Shown in pieces: positions 48,771 through 58,078 of a stretch of DNA of 64,000 nt. Location of the stretch: positions 124,001 through 188,000 of the forward strand of contig NZ_JAJSEC010000007.1 in the NCBI RefSeq assembly GCF_021272185.1, in the 5' to 3' direction. Each line of letters starts with the position of its first letter. Position 1 is the stretch's first letter. The stretch comes from Roseivivax sp. GX 12232 (GTDB lineage Bacteria; Pseudomonadota; Alphaproteobacteria; Rhodobacterales; Rhodobacteraceae). The notes below the pieces were generated by a model. It was not told where the DNA came from and ran no database searches. It saw only the letters and a list, made by a program, of their open reading frames with translations. Made by a program: the position numbers and the translations under genes.

Positions 48771-49676
48771 TCACGAAGCGGCGGGCTTGCTGGCCGCCAC
48801 GCCCGGCGCGCGCTCTTCCTCATCCTCCGCCGCGACCCGCGCCGCCACGGCCTCGGGCTCGCTTTCTCCGCCCGGCACCGGCGGGGCAGGGGTGACCGGC
48901 AGGGTCGGCGGCTCGGGCGCCTCCTCGTCGCTCCAGGTCAGCGCCTGGGGGTCGAAGGCCTCTTCCAGATGCGGCTTCACGATGCGGAAATAGGGCGAGA
49001 TGTCGAAATCCCGCGGCACAAAGAGCGAATGGTGCCGGATGTGCAGGATCTCCTCGGCGATGCGCCCGCGGCCGGGCCGCGCCTCGACCCGGGGCAGGAT
49101 CGGGTAGCGCACCGACTGGAAGGCCTGGGCGATCAGCGCCGAGCAGATCGCCCGCGTCGGATCACCCGAGCCCAGCGACAGCATCCGCCGCCGCCAGCGC
49201 ACCGGCACCGGCGGGGTCGGCAGGAAATACCGCAGCAGATCGAAGATGTTGCGCAGGTCGTAGGCCAGGCCGATCCGGTTGACCATGTAGTCGACCACCG
49301 CCGCCCGGCCCTCGGGGCCGAGGCCCACGGGCCGGCAGATGCGGGTGTGGTGATCGGCGTATTTCGACAAGGGCACCGAGATGCAGCCCGATTCCACCAC
49401 CGCCTCGACCAGTTCATGCGGGGTGCCGTCAGGCTCGGCGCGGCCCGGGATCGGCCCGCAGTAAAGCGCCGCATGCGACCAGCTCGACTGGGTGAGATAC
49501 TTGATCGCGATGGAGACCCGCGCCTGCCCGTCGACCAGGAGCACGTCGCCCGGGCGCAGCGTCGCCTTGAGCCGCGCGAAGTCCGAGGGCGCCGAAAGCG
49601 GCTCCGCCCCGACGCGCGGGGCGCTCAGGATGTCGGCAAGCGCCTTGCCGATGCGCTGTCTCAGGCTCTCGAACAT
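48771..49676 (-). CDS. YiiX/YebB-like permuted papain-fold protein
   Basis: This 301-aa protein has the core RPGDVLLVDGQARVSIAIKY, then SSWSHAALYCG with the active-site His and CSALIAQAFQ with the Cys. This is the order of NlpC/P60-related circularly permuted enzymes (YiiX, YaeF). No signal peptide is visible. The last 60 residues are Pro/Glu/Ala-rich. The reaction is unknown; relatives cleave amide or thioester bonds in lipids or cell wall. Confidence 0.75.
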   Translation of the reverse strand: MFESLRQRIGKALADILSAPRVGAEPLSAPSDFARLKATLRPGDVLLVDGQARVSIAIKYLTQSSWSHAALYCGPIPGRAEPDGTPHELVEAVVESGCISVPLSKYADHHTRICRPVGLGPEGRAAVVDYMVNRIGLAYDLRNIFDLLRYFLPTPPVPVRWRRRMLSLGSGDPTRAICSALIAQAFQSVRYPILPRVEARPGRGRIAEEILHIRHHSLFVPRDFDISPYFRIVKPHLEEAFDPQALTWSDEEAPEPPTLPVTPAPPVPGGESEPEAVAARVAAEDEEERAPGVAASKPAAS

Positions 49677-49761
49677 GCCGCCTCCCCCCGGGGTTCCTTG
49701 CAGGCTTGCAGGGAAAAGGTGGGGGAAAACGGCGCGCCGCGCCAGCGTCAGATGGCGCGGT

Positions 49762-50847
49762 TCACGGGGTTGCGACGGCGGGCTGGCCGATCCAGCCGCC
49801 GAGGTTCTCCTCGATCACCGCGGTCAGCGCGGCGATATGGGCATCGTCGTCGTTGAGGCAGGGGATATAGGTGAACTGCTCGCCGCCGGCTTCCTCGAAG
49901 CTTTCCTTGATCTCCTCGTTGATCTCTTCGAGCGTCTCGATGCAATCGGCCGAGAAGGCGGGGGCGCAGACGGCGATGTTCTTCTTGCCCCCTTCCGAGG
50001 CCAGCCGCGCGACCTCTTCCACGGTATAGGGTTTGAGCCATTCCTCGGGCCCGAAGCGCGACTGGAAGGTGGTGGTGATCTCGGTGTCTTCCCAGCCCAG
50101 CCGCTCCTTCAGGAGCCGCGTCGTCTTCGCGCATTGGCAGTGGTAGGGATCGCCCTCGAGCAGGTAGCGCTTGGGCACACCGTGGTAGGAACAGACCAGG
50201 ATGTCGGGCCGGGTCTCCATCTGCCCGTAGGCGCGTTCGATCGAGCGCGCCAGCGCGTCGATATAGAGCGGATGCTCGTAATAGGGATCGACCGTGCGCA
50301 CCGTGGGCTGCCACTTCTCTTCCATCAGGGCGCGGAAGAACTGGTCGTTGGCCGTGGCCGAGGTGGCGCCCGCGTAATGCGGATACAGCGGGAAGAACAG
50401 GATCTTGCGGCAGCCCGCGGCGACCATCTCGCGGACCTTGGAGCGGGTCGAGGGGTTGCCGTAGCGCATGCAGAAATCGACCATGACCTCGTCGCCATGG
50501 GCCGCTTCCATGGCCCGGGCGATCTTGGCGGTCTGGTCCTTGGTGATGGTCATCAAGGGGCTCTCGCCCTTGTCCTCGTTCCAGATCGACTTGTAGGCCT
50601 CGCCGCTGGAAAAGGGCCGCTTGGTCAGGATCACCAGCTGCAGGAGCGGCTGCCAGAGCCAGGGCGAATAGTCGATCACCCGCCGGTCCGAGAGGAACTC
50701 GTTCAGATACCGGCGCATCGACCAGTAGTCGTAATTGTCCGGCGTGCCGAGGTTGGCCAGGAGGACGCCGACCTTGCCGGCGGCGACCTTGGGGTGATCG
50801 GCGGGCGCATTCGGGGGTCGAACCGCGGATTTCGTGCTATCCAGCAT
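49762..50847 (-). CDS. hemH: Ferrochelatase
   Basis: This 361-aa enzyme has GVLLANLGTPDNYDYWSMRR, the metal-binding His in CSYHGVPKRYL, and FSADCIETLEEINEE. It inserts Fe2+ into protoporphyrin IX at the inner membrane. The protein is complete. No C-terminal Fe-S cysteine cluster is seen. Confidence 0.96.
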   Translation of the reverse strand: MLDSTKSAVRPPNAPADHPKVAAGKVGVLLANLGTPDNYDYWSMRRYLNEFLSDRRVIDYSPWLWQPLLQLVILTKRPFSSGEAYKSIWNEDKGESPLMTITKDQTAKIARAMEAAHGDEVMVDFCMRYGNPSTRSKVREMVAAGCRKILFFPLYPHYAGATSATANDQFFRALMEEKWQPTVRTVDPYYEHPLYIDALARSIERAYGQMETRPDILVCSYHGVPKRYLLEGDPYHCQCAKTTRLLKERLGWEDTEITTTFQSRFGPEEWLKPYTVEEVARLASEGGKKNIAVCAPAFSADCIETLEEINEEIKESFEEAGGEQFTYIPCLNDDDAHIAALTAVIEENLGGWIGQPAVATP

Positions 50848-50913
50848 GGATGAGGGCCCCTGCTTTGGAATGGGTCTAAACTCGATCCGTAACTAACGTC
50901 CCGGTCCCCGGGG

Positions 50914-51741
50914 TCAATCTTTGAGCTTGGTCTCCCGGGTACCCAGGGCCTCGGCGAGGCTGGCCGTGGCCGAGCCCGGCCGCAGCGGCTTCGGCTGGCT
51001 CTCGTCGGGCGCCCAGCCGGTCAGGGTCACAAGCTCATAGGTCGCGCGCACCCGGCCCTCGGCGTCGCCATGGGCCTCGGCATAGACCTCGGCCGCGCGG
51101 ATCAGCACGGAACGGCGGGTAAAATGCCGCAGGCGGTCGGCCAGGGCATTGGTCTCGCCCATGGCGCGCAGGTCGCGCATCAGGTGCAGCGCCGAGGCAT
51201 AGGTCACGTTCAGAGGCAGCGCATCGGCGACCGGCATGGCAAGCCCCGCCCGCTGCAGAAGCGCGCCGAGGTCGCGGATGTCGCCCATGGGCGCCACGCG
51301 CGGGCTGAGCCCGCCGGTCACCTCGACCTCGGCCTGGCCCAGCGCCTGGCGCAGCTCGGTCAGGGTGCGGCCGCCGAAGGCCACGCCGAGGAACAGCCCG
51401 TCGGGCTTCAGCGCGCGGCGGCACTGGATGATCTGGCCCACCGGGTCGTCGGCCCAATGCAGCGCCAGGGCGTGGATCACCAGGTCATGCGCGCCTTCCT
51501 CGAGGTCGAGCACCTCGTCGTCGGCGACGATCCGGGCCTCGGGAAAAAGCGGCGCCCAGATATCGGGATAGGCGGTCACCACCACCGGCGCGCTAAACCG
51601 TCTGTTAACCACGGCGAGGCGATCCTGCACATCCTCGGCGGCGGCCTCCTGCAGGAACAGGGCGGGCGCCTCGGCCGCGCGGGTGCGATGCGCGGCAAGC
51701 GCTGGGCGGTCGGTCAGTTTCGGGGTGTCGGTCTCGGCCAT
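50914..51741 (-). CDS. BioC/NDUFAF5-like methyltransferase family protein lacking SAM motif I
   Basis: This 275-aa protein keeps the later part of the family: HDLVIHALALHWADDPVGQI, CRRALKPDGLFLGVAFGG and GGLSPRVAPMGDIRDLGALL. The glycine-rich SAM-binding loop expected about 40-50 residues earlier is absent: the region reads APVVVTAYPDIWAPLFPEAR. It may therefore be a pseudo-enzyme or a partner, or bind SAM atypically. The start at 51741 is used instead of a TTG at 51750. It is divergent from comF with 14 bp between starts. Confidence 0.75.
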   Translation of the reverse strand: MAETDTPKLTDRPALAAHRTRAAEAPALFLQEAAAEDVQDRLAVVNRRFSAPVVVTAYPDIWAPLFPEARIVADDEVLDLEEGAHDLVIHALALHWADDPVGQIIQCRRALKPDGLFLGVAFGGRTLTELRQALGQAEVEVTGGLSPRVAPMGDIRDLGALLQRAGLAMPVADALPLNVTYASALHLMRDLRAMGETNALADRLRHFTRRSVLIRAAEVYAEAHGDAEGRVRATYELVTLTGWAPDESQPKPLRPGSATASLAEALGTRETKLKD

Positions 51742-51755
51742 GGGGGGCAAATAAG

Positions 51756-52484
51756 GTGCGGCTACCCGGCTTGCAAACCGCGCGCGACCTGATCTTTCCG
51801 CCGCGCTGCCTGGCCTGCGGCGGGCTGACCGCGCCCGAGGGTGCGCTCTGCGGTCCCTGCTGGCGCGAGACGCCCTTTGTCACCGGGCTGAGCTGCGGGC
51901 TCTGCGGGCTGCCGCTCCCGGGCGAGGGCGGGCCGGGGGCGCGCTGCGACGACTGCCTGCGGATCACCCGGCCCTGGGCCGCAGGGCGGGCGGCGCTCCT
52001 TTATCGCGGGCGGGCGCGGGAGCTGGTCTTGCAACTCAAGCACGCGGACCGCCACGACATCGCGCCCGCCGCCGGGGCCTGGATGGCCCGCGCGGGGGCG
52101 CCGATTCTGTCGCAGGACTGCCTGCTGGTGCCGATCCCGCTGCACCCGCTGCGGCTGATCCGGCGGCGCTACAACCAGTCGGCGCTCCTGGCCGGGGCGC
52201 TGGCACGCGAGACCGGCCTGACCGCGGCGCCCCGGGCGCTGCGGCGGCACCGGGCGACGCCCAGCCTCGACGGATTGCGCCGCGACGACCGGTTTTCCGC
52301 CGTGACAGGGTCGATTTCCGTGACCCCGGGGCAGGGGAACGTCGTCTCGGGGCGCGACGTTGTGCTGGTGGACGACGTTCTGACGTCCGGCGCCACATTC
52401 GCCGCCGCGACCACGGCGCTTCTGGCCGCAGGCGCACAGCGGGTCTGCGTTCTCGCGCTGGCACGCGTGGCCAAGGACGCCTAA
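51756..52484 (+). CDS. comF: ComF family phosphoribosyltransferase-like protein
   Basis: This 242-aa protein has an N-terminal zinc-finger-like cysteine set (CLACGGL, CGPCW, CGLCG, CDDC) and a type I PRTase domain with the PRPP loop VVLVDDVLTSGATFAAA. ComF proteins act in DNA uptake or processing in competent bacteria; in others the role is unclear. Translation starts at a GTG after AAATAAGG. Confidence 0.9.
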   Translation: MRLPGLQTARDLIFPPRCLACGGLTAPEGALCGPCWRETPFVTGLSCGLCGLPLPGEGGPGARCDDCLRITRPWAAGRAALLYRGRARELVLQLKHADRHDIAPAAGAWMARAGAPILSQDCLLVPIPLHPLRLIRRRYNQSALLAGALARETGLTAAPRALRRHRATPSLDGLRRDDRFSAVTGSISVTPGQGNVVSGRDVVLVDDVLTSGATFAAATTALLAAGAQRVCVLALARVAKDA

Positions 52485-52514
52485 GTTCGTAACAACTTCG
52501 TTACGGAGGCTCTG

Positions 52515-52772
52515 ATGCCGAAAATTGAAATCTACACCTCGCCGCTCTGCGGCTTCTGCCATGCGGCCAAGCGGCTGCTCGCGCAGAAGAACGCCAGCTT
52601 CGTCGAGATCGACGTGATGGCGCATCCCGACCGCAAGCCCGAGATGATCGACCGCGCGCATGGCGGCCGCACCGTGCCGCAGATCTTCATCGGCGATGAA
52701 CACGTCGGCGGCTGCGACGAGCTCTACGCCCTCGACCGCGCCGGCAAGCTCGACCCGATGCTCGTGGCGTGA
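52515..52772 (+). CDS. grxC: Glutaredoxin 3
   Basis: This 85-aa thiol oxidoreductase has active site CGFC at residues 11-14 (SPLCGFCHAAKRLL), the cis-Pro segment GGRTVPQIFI, and GGCDELYALD near the end. It reduces disulfides with glutathione in the cytoplasm. A CGTAAC/GTTACG inverted pair (52488-52505) lies just before its GGAGG ribosome site. Its stop overlaps the next GTG start. Confidence 0.94.
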   Translation: MPKIEIYTSPLCGFCHAAKRLLAQKNASFVEIDVMAHPDRKPEMIDRAHGGRTVPQIFIGDEHVGGCDELYALDRAGKLDPMLVA

Positions 52773-53599
52773 AGGCCGCGCTTCTGCAGATCACCTCGTC
52801 GGACGACCCCGCGGCCAACGCGCGGGTCGCCGGCGCGCTTGTTGCCCGCGCCGCCTCGGCTGGGGCGGGCTTCGTGCTGACCCCCGAGGTCACCAATTGC
52901 GTCTCGACCAGCCGCAGCCACCAGACCGAGGTGCTGCGCCCCGAGGCCGAGGATGTCACGCTGGCCACCCTGCGCGAGGCCGCGGCCAAACATGGCGTCT
53001 GGGTGCTGGCCGGGTCGCTGGCGCTGCGCTCCGAGCCGCCCGAGACGCGCTTTGCCAATCGCTCGATCCTGATCGACCCCGAGGGCGAAATCTCGGCGCG
53101 CTACGACAAGGCGCATATGTTCGACGTGCAGGTCTCGGAGCAGGAGACCTACCGCGAAAGCGCGGGCTTCGCCCCGGGCGACCGCGCGGTGACCGCCGAG
53201 ACGCCCTTTGGCACGCTGGGCCTCAGCATCTGCTACGACCTGCGCTTTCCCTATCTCTACCGCCGGCTGGCGCAGGCCGGCGCGACGATCCTGACCGTGC
53301 CCTCGGCCTTTTCCACCGCCACCGGCCCGCTACATTGGGAGCCGCTCTTGCGCGCCCGGGCGATCGAGACGGGGTCTTACGTGCTGGCGCCCGCGCAGGT
53401 CGGCATCCATGCCGCGACACGCGGCAAGCCGCGCAAGACCCATGGGCACACTCTGGCGGTCTCGCCCTGGGGCGAGGTGCTGCTGGACGCGGGCACCGAG
53501 CCCGGCGTGCATCTGGTGGAAATCGACCCTGATGCGGCCCAGGAGGCCCGCGCCAAGGTGCCCTCGCTCTCGCATGACCGCGAGGTGAGCGGCCCGTGA
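52769..53599 (+). CDS. Carbon-nitrogen hydrolase (nitrilase superfamily, Nit-like)
   Basis: This 276-aa protein has the Glu-Lys-Cys triad: Glu in LTPEVTNC, Lys in RYDKAHMFDV and Cys in LSICYDLRFPYLYR. It resembles deaminated-glutathione amidase (Nit1) by the order and spacing. It starts at a GTG that overlaps the grxC stop, a pairing that suits glutathione-related repair. Confidence 0.9.
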   Translation: MKAALLQITSSDDPAANARVAGALVARAASAGAGFVLTPEVTNCVSTSRSHQTEVLRPEAEDVTLATLREAAAKHGVWVLAGSLALRSEPPETRFANRSILIDPEGEISARYDKAHMFDVQVSEQETYRESAGFAPGDRAVTAETPFGTLGLSICYDLRFPYLYRRLAQAGATILTVPSAFSTATGPLHWEPLLRARAIETGSYVLAPAQVGIHAATRGKPRKTHGHTLAVSPWGEVLLDAGTEPGVHLVEIDPDAAQEARAKVPSLSHDREVSGP

Positions 53600-54033
53600 G
53601 CGGAGACGACGGCCTTGCGATCACGCTCTTTTCCGAGCTCTTGACCGCCGACCAGCTCTTGCGGGCGCGGCTCGCCAAGGCGCTGCCCGACCGGATGGAG
53701 CTGTCGCATTTCTCGGTGCTGAACCACCTCGCGCGCGGGGCGGAGAAGACGCCGGTGCAGCTCAGCCGGGTCTTCCATGTGACCCGGGGCGCGATGACCA
53801 ACACGCTGTCGCGGCTCGAAGCGCAGGGCTATGTGCATGTCCGCCCCGACTGGGACGACGCGCGGCGCAAGCTCGTCTCGATCAGCCCGGCCGGGCTCGA
53901 GGCGCGCGACGCGGCGCTGCGGGCGATCATGCCCCTGGTCAGCGAGCTGGTGGGCGCGCTCGGCCGCGAGAAGGTGCGCGCGGCCATGCCGGTCCTGCGG
54001 GAGCTGCGCCTCCGGCTCGAATCCGAAGGGTAG
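53596..54033 (+). CDS. MarR family transcriptional regulator
   Basis: This 145-aa protein has the winged helix of MarR: LSHFSVLNHLARGAEKTPVQ, then LSRVFHVTRGAMTNTLSRLE and wing residues VRPDWDDARRKLVSIS. It overlaps the nitrilase gene by GTGA and is co-transcribed with it. Target genes are unknown. Confidence 0.88.
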   Translation: MSGDDGLAITLFSELLTADQLLRARLAKALPDRMELSHFSVLNHLARGAEKTPVQLSRVFHVTRGAMTNTLSRLEAQGYVHVRPDWDDARRKLVSISPAGLEARDAALRAIMPLVSELVGALGREKVRAAMPVLRELRLRLESEG

Positions 54034-54041
54034 GCCGAGGC

Positions 54042-54797
54042 TCAGTCCCCGGGCACCAGCGCCGTCATGGCGTAGTTCACCGAGAGATCATTGGGCGAAA
54101 GCGACCAGTCCCAGCGGATCGGGTCGAAGACCATGCCCTTGCGGTCCACCACGTCGAGCCCGGCGCCGCTCAGCATCGCTTCAAGCTCGTCGGGGGTGAT
54201 GAATTTCGCCCAGTCGTGGGTGCCGCGCGTCAGCCAGCGCAGCAGCCATTCCGCCCCGAGGATCGCCGCGCCAAAGGCCTTGGCGGTGCGGTTCAGGGTC
54301 GAGACCATGACCAGCCCGCCGGGCCGCGCCAGCCCGCCCGCGACCGCCAGGAAGGCGGCGGGATCGGCGACATGTTCCACCACCTCGAAGGCCAGAACCG
54401 CGTCGAAACGCGCGCCCTCGGCGGCCAGCGCCTCGGCGCTCATGTGGCGGTAGTCGATCACCAGCCCCTGCGCCTCGGCATGGGTGCGGGCGACGGGAAT
54501 ATTGCCGCCCGCCGCGTCGATGCCCGTGACCTCGGCCCCGAGCCGCGCCAGCGGTTCGGCCAGAAGCCCGCCGCCGCAGCCGATGTCCAGCACCTTGAGC
54601 CCCGCGAAAGGCCGCGCGTCGCGGCGGTCGCGGTCGAACTCGGCGGCGATCTGCCCGGCGATGTAATCGAGCCGGCAGGGGTTCATCTCGTGCAGGGGGC
54701 GAAACTTGCCGTTGGGGTCCCACCATTCGGCGGCCATGGCCTCGAATTTCGCGACCTCCGCGGGATCGACGCTGGCGGTCTCTGGGCTTGGGGTCAT
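54042..54797 (-). CDS. ubiG: Ubiquinone biosynthesis O-methyltransferase
   Basis: This 251-aa protein starts at [20 protein letters not shown]. It has [20 protein letters not shown], the UbiG hallmark, and the SAM loop [15 protein letters not shown]. It catalyses both O-methylations in ubiquinone synthesis. It is divergent from the proline iminopeptidase gene by 49 bp. Confidence 0.95.
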   Translation of the reverse strand: MTPSPETASVDPAEVAKFEAMAAEWWDPNGKFRPLHEMNPCRLDYIAGQIAAEFDRDRRDARPFAGLKVLDIGCGGGLLAEPLARLGAEVTGIDAAGGNIPVARTHAEAQGLVIDYRHMSAEALAAEGARFDAVLAFEVVEHVADPAAFLAVAGGLARPGGLVMVSTLNRTAKAFGAAILGAEWLLRWLTRGTHDWAKFITPDELEAMLSGAGLDVVDRKGMVFDPIRWDWSLSPNDLSVNYAMTALVPGD

Positions 54798-54846
54798 CGG
54801 CAGAATCTCATGGTCTTTCCGGTGTTCTCTCTCATATAGGAAGGGC

Positions 54847-55815
54847 ATGGACAAAGACCTGGGTCAAAAGCGCGCCGTTCAGTATCTCTACCCGCCCCGC
54901 GATCCCTTCGACCAGCGAATGGTTCCGGTCTCGGGCGGTCACACGATCTACGTCGAACAATGCGGCCGGCCCGACGGCATCCCGGTCATCGTGCTGCACG
55001 GCGGCCCGGGGGGCGGCTGTTCGCCCGCCATGCGGCGCTATTTCGACCCCGAGCACTACCGCGTCGTCCTGTTCGACCAGCGCGGCTGCGGCCGCTCGCG
55101 GCCCCATGCCAGCGTCACCGAGAACACCACCTGGGACCTCGTCTCCGACATCGAGACGATCCGCGCCGAGCTGGGCATCGACCGGTTCATCGTCTTCGGC
55201 GGCTCCTGGGGCGCGACCCTGTCGCTGATCTACGCGATCTCGCATCCCGAGGCGGTGCGCCAGCTGGTGCTGCGCGGCGTCTTCCTGATGACCCAGGTCG
55301 AGCTCGACTGGTTCTACGGCGGCGGCGCGGGGCAGTTCTGGCCCGAGACCTGGGCGCGGTTCCGCGACCTGATCCCGCCGGACGAACGCCACGACATGAT
55401 CGCGGCCTATCACCGGCGGCTCTTCTGCGGCGACCTGCGGATCGAGACCCAGTTCGCCCGCGCCTGGTCCTCCTGGGAGAACGCCCTGGCCTCGATCCAT
55501 TCCTCGGGCTCGGGCGGAGAGGCACCCGGCGACTACGCCCGCGCCTTCGCGCGGCTCGAAAACCATTATTTCACCCACAAGGGCTTCCTCGAGGAAGACG
55601 GCTGGATTCTCAAGAACATCGACCGCATCCAGCACATCCCCGGGGTGATCGTGCAGGGCCGCTACGACATGATCTGCCCGCCCGCCCGGGCCTGGGAGCT
55701 GGCGCGCAAATGGCGCAGTTCCGACCTTCGGATGATCCGCAACGCGGGCCACGCGCTCTCCGAGCCGGGCATCAGCGCCGAGCTGGTCCGGGCCATGGAT
55801 GAATTGACCGGATAA
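54847..55815 (+). CDS. pip: Proline iminopeptidase
   Basis: This 322-aa alpha/beta-hydrolase has the oxyanion motif VLHGGPGGG, the nucleophile Ser in [11 protein letters not shown], Asp in GRYDMICPP and His in [10 protein letters not shown]. It removes N-terminal proline from peptides. No signal peptide is seen. Confidence 0.92.
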   Translation: MDKDLGQKRAVQYLYPPRDPFDQRMVPVSGGHTIYVEQCGRPDGIPVIVLHGGPGGGCSPAMRRYFDPEHYRVVLFDQRGCGRSRPHASVTENTTWDLVSDIETIRAELGIDRFIVFGGSWGATLSLIYAISHPEAVRQLVLRGVFLMTQVELDWFYGGGAGQFWPETWARFRDLIPPDERHDMIAAYHRRLFCGDLRIETQFARAWSSWENALASIHSSGSGGEAPGDYARAFARLENHYFTHKGFLEEDGWILKNIDRIQHIPGVIVQGRYDMICPPARAWELARKWRSSDLRMIRNAGHALSEPGISAELVRAMDELTG

Positions 55816-55910
55816 TCAATTCCTTGGCCGCTCCGGGGCACAAGGCTTTACATTAAGCCCTAAGGCGTTAATTTGTCCGCAACTTCCGCGACAGGAAATT
55901 GCCGGAAACC

Positions 55911-56906
55911 GTGTCAAGTGTAGCAAAAATTATTGGCCAGAGGCTCCTGTTAGGGCTTCTGACGCTGTTCGTCATCTCCGTCATCATCTTCACCGCGGTG
56001 AACATGTTGCCGGGGGACTTCGCGCAGGCCGTGCTGGGCCAGGGCGCCACGCCCGAGGCGGTGGCCGCGATCCGCCGCGACCTCGGGCTCGATCAGCCCT
56101 TCCTAGTGCGCTACTGGAGCTGGCTCTCGGACATGCTGAGGGGCGACCTCGGCACCTCTTTCGCGCAGGCCAATTTCGCCACCTTCACCGGCAACGAAAG
56201 CCAGGCCGGGGCGACGGTCATGGCGCAGATCGGGCCGCGCTTCGAGAACACGCTCTTCCTCGCCGGTGTCACCGCGATGATCGCGGTGCCCTTCGCGGTG
56301 GGTCTCGGCATCCTCTCGGCGCTGTTCCGCAACTCGGCCTTCGACAAGGGCGCCAATGTCTTCGCGCTGACCTCGATCTCGAGCCCCGAGTTCTTCCTGG
56401 CCTATGTGCTGATCCTCTTCCTGGCGGTGCTGAACCCGATCCTGCCGTCGCTCTCGAACATCTACGAGGGCATGGGCATGGGTGAGCGGCTCCAGCGCAC
56501 GCTCCTGCCGGCGCTGACGCTGACGCTGGTGGTCACCGCGCATATGATGCGGATGACCCGCGCGGCGATCATCAACCTCCTGGCCTCGCCCTACATCGAG
56601 ATGGCCCGGCTCAAGGGCATCAAGCCGATGCGGGTGATCGTGCGCCACGCGCTGCCCAACGCCCTGGCGCCGATCATCAACGTGATCGCGATCAACCTCG
56701 CCTATCTCATCACCGGCGTCGTCGTCGTCGAGGTGGTCTTCGTCTATCCCGGCATCGGCCAGCTCTTCGTCGACAGCGTGAAGATCCGCGACATCCCCGT
56801 GGTGCAGGCCTGCTGCCTGATCTTCGCCGCCGCCTATATCCTGCTGAACCTCATGGCCGACATCTTCTCCATCCTCTCCAACCCGCGGCTGAGGCACCCG
56901 AAATGA
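55911..56906 (+). CDS. dppB: Peptide-type ABC importer permease (DppB/OppB family)
   Basis: This protein of about 331 aa has six membrane segments and the EAA-like loop MARLKGIKPMRVIVRHALPN. The start is uncertain: GTG at 55911 and TTG at 55899 are both in frame, with purine-rich bases upstream. It is the first gene of a permease-permease-ATPase-binding protein operon and overlaps the next gene by ATGA. Substrate may be a peptide, nickel complex or sugar derivative. Confidence 0.87.
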   Translation: MSSVAKIIGQRLLLGLLTLFVISVIIFTAVNMLPGDFAQAVLGQGATPEAVAAIRRDLGLDQPFLVRYWSWLSDMLRGDLGTSFAQANFATFTGNESQAGATVMAQIGPRFENTLFLAGVTAMIAVPFAVGLGILSALFRNSAFDKGANVFALTSISSPEFFLAYVLILFLAVLNPILPSLSNIYEGMGMGERLQRTLLPALTLTLVVTAHMMRMTRAAIINLLASPYIEMARLKGIKPMRVIVRHALPNALAPIINVIAINLAYLITGVVVVEVVFVYPGIGQLFVDSVKIRDIPVVQACCLIFAAAYILLNLMADIFSILSNPRLRHPK

Positions 56907-58075
56907 GCTTCTGGACCTGGACCCTCGCGATCGCGCTGGCGGTCTTCGGCGGCGCCTGGCTGATGCGGGCGCTGGGCCGCAGGCTCACCGGCAATGCGCC
57001 CTATTTCCGCGACATGCCCTATGCGGTGGCCTTCGGCTATGTCGCCGCGGTGGCGGCCGTGATCGGCGGGGCGGTGCTTTGGGTGCAGCCCAACGCGGTC
57101 TTCTTCCGCTGGGCGGTGCAGGGCTTCGTGATCGCAGCGGCGCTGGCCTTCGTCTTCCGGCTGGCGGGGCGGCACATCGGCTCCGAGGGCACCCGAAAGG
57201 CCTTCCGCACGATGCCGCTGACCGCCGCCTTCGGCATCCTCACGATCCTCGTCTACGCGGTGCTGGCGATCTTCGCGGGGCTTCTCGCGCCCTACGGGCA
57301 GGCCGAGGTCTTCGCCCAGCCCAACATGCTGCCCGGCGGCGACCCGGCGAGCGGCGGCGACCCGGCGCATCCGCTCGGGACCGACCAGATCGGGCGCGAC
57401 CTGCTGACCCGGCTGATCTACGGCGCGCAGAACACCGTGGGCATCGCCTTCGCGACGACCTGCCTGGCCTTCCTGCTGGGCGGCTCGCTGGGCTTTCTCG
57501 CGGCGGTGATCGGCGGCTGGTTCGACAACCTCCTGAGCCGGGCGGTGGATGTGCTCATGGCCATCCCCTCGCTGATCTTCGCGCTCCTGCTGATGACCAT
57601 CGCCAGCGCCTGGGCGGGGTCGGAACGCTGGCTGCTGACGATCTACATGATCGTCATAATCGCGGTGATCGATTCGACCCGGGTGTTCCGGCTGGCCCGC
57701 GCGGTCGGGCAGAACATCGTCGTGATGGACTACATCGAGGCCGCCAAGCTGCGCGGCGAGGGCCTGCGCTACCTGATCTTCCGCGAGATCCTGCCCAATG
57801 CGACCGCGCCGCTCCTGGCCGAGTTCGGCCTGCGCTTCTGCTTCGTCTTCCTGACCATCGCGGCGCTGTCCTTCCTTGGCGTGGGCATCCAGCCGCCGCT
57901 GGCGGACTGGGGCACCATGGTCCGCGACCTGGCGCAATTCATCAACTTCGCCGCCTTCTCGCCCCTGGCCGCCGCGCTGCCGCTCATGGCGGCCGGGGCC
58001 ATCGCGCTTTTGACGGTGGCGGTCAACTTCGTGGTGGACTGGGTGCTGCACCGGTCCTCGGGGCTGAAGGACTGA
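56903..58075 (+). CDS. dppC: Peptide-type ABC importer permease (DppC/OppC family)
   Basis: This 390-aa protein has a DppC core with HPLGTDQIGRDLLTRLIYGA and the EAA loop AAKLRGEGLRYLIFREILPN. It is about 90 residues longer than typical DppC; the N-terminus adds two or three extra membrane segments (about residues 1-85). It overlaps dppB by ATGA. Confidence 0.88.
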   Translation: MSFWTWTLAIALAVFGGAWLMRALGRRLTGNAPYFRDMPYAVAFGYVAAVAAVIGGAVLWVQPNAVFFRWAVQGFVIAAALAFVFRLAGRHIGSEGTRKAFRTMPLTAAFGILTILVYAVLAIFAGLLAPYGQAEVFAQPNMLPGGDPASGGDPAHPLGTDQIGRDLLTRLIYGAQNTVGIAFATTCLAFLLGGSLGFLAAVIGGWFDNLLSRAVDVLMAIPSLIFALLLMTIASAWAGSERWLLTIYMIVIIAVIDSTRVFRLARAVGQNIVVMDYIEAAKLRGEGLRYLIFREILPNATAPLLAEFGLRFCFVFLTIAALSFLGVGIQPPLADWGTMVRDLAQFINFAAFSPLAAALPLMAAGAIALLTVAVNFVVDWVLHRSSGLKD

Positions 58076-58078
58076 GCC

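Noticed and set aside
52486-52501. LexA-like GTTC-N7-CTTC before grxC
   Set aside because: The second half-site is CTTC, not GTTC; the CGTAAC/GTTACG inverted pair explains the sequence better.
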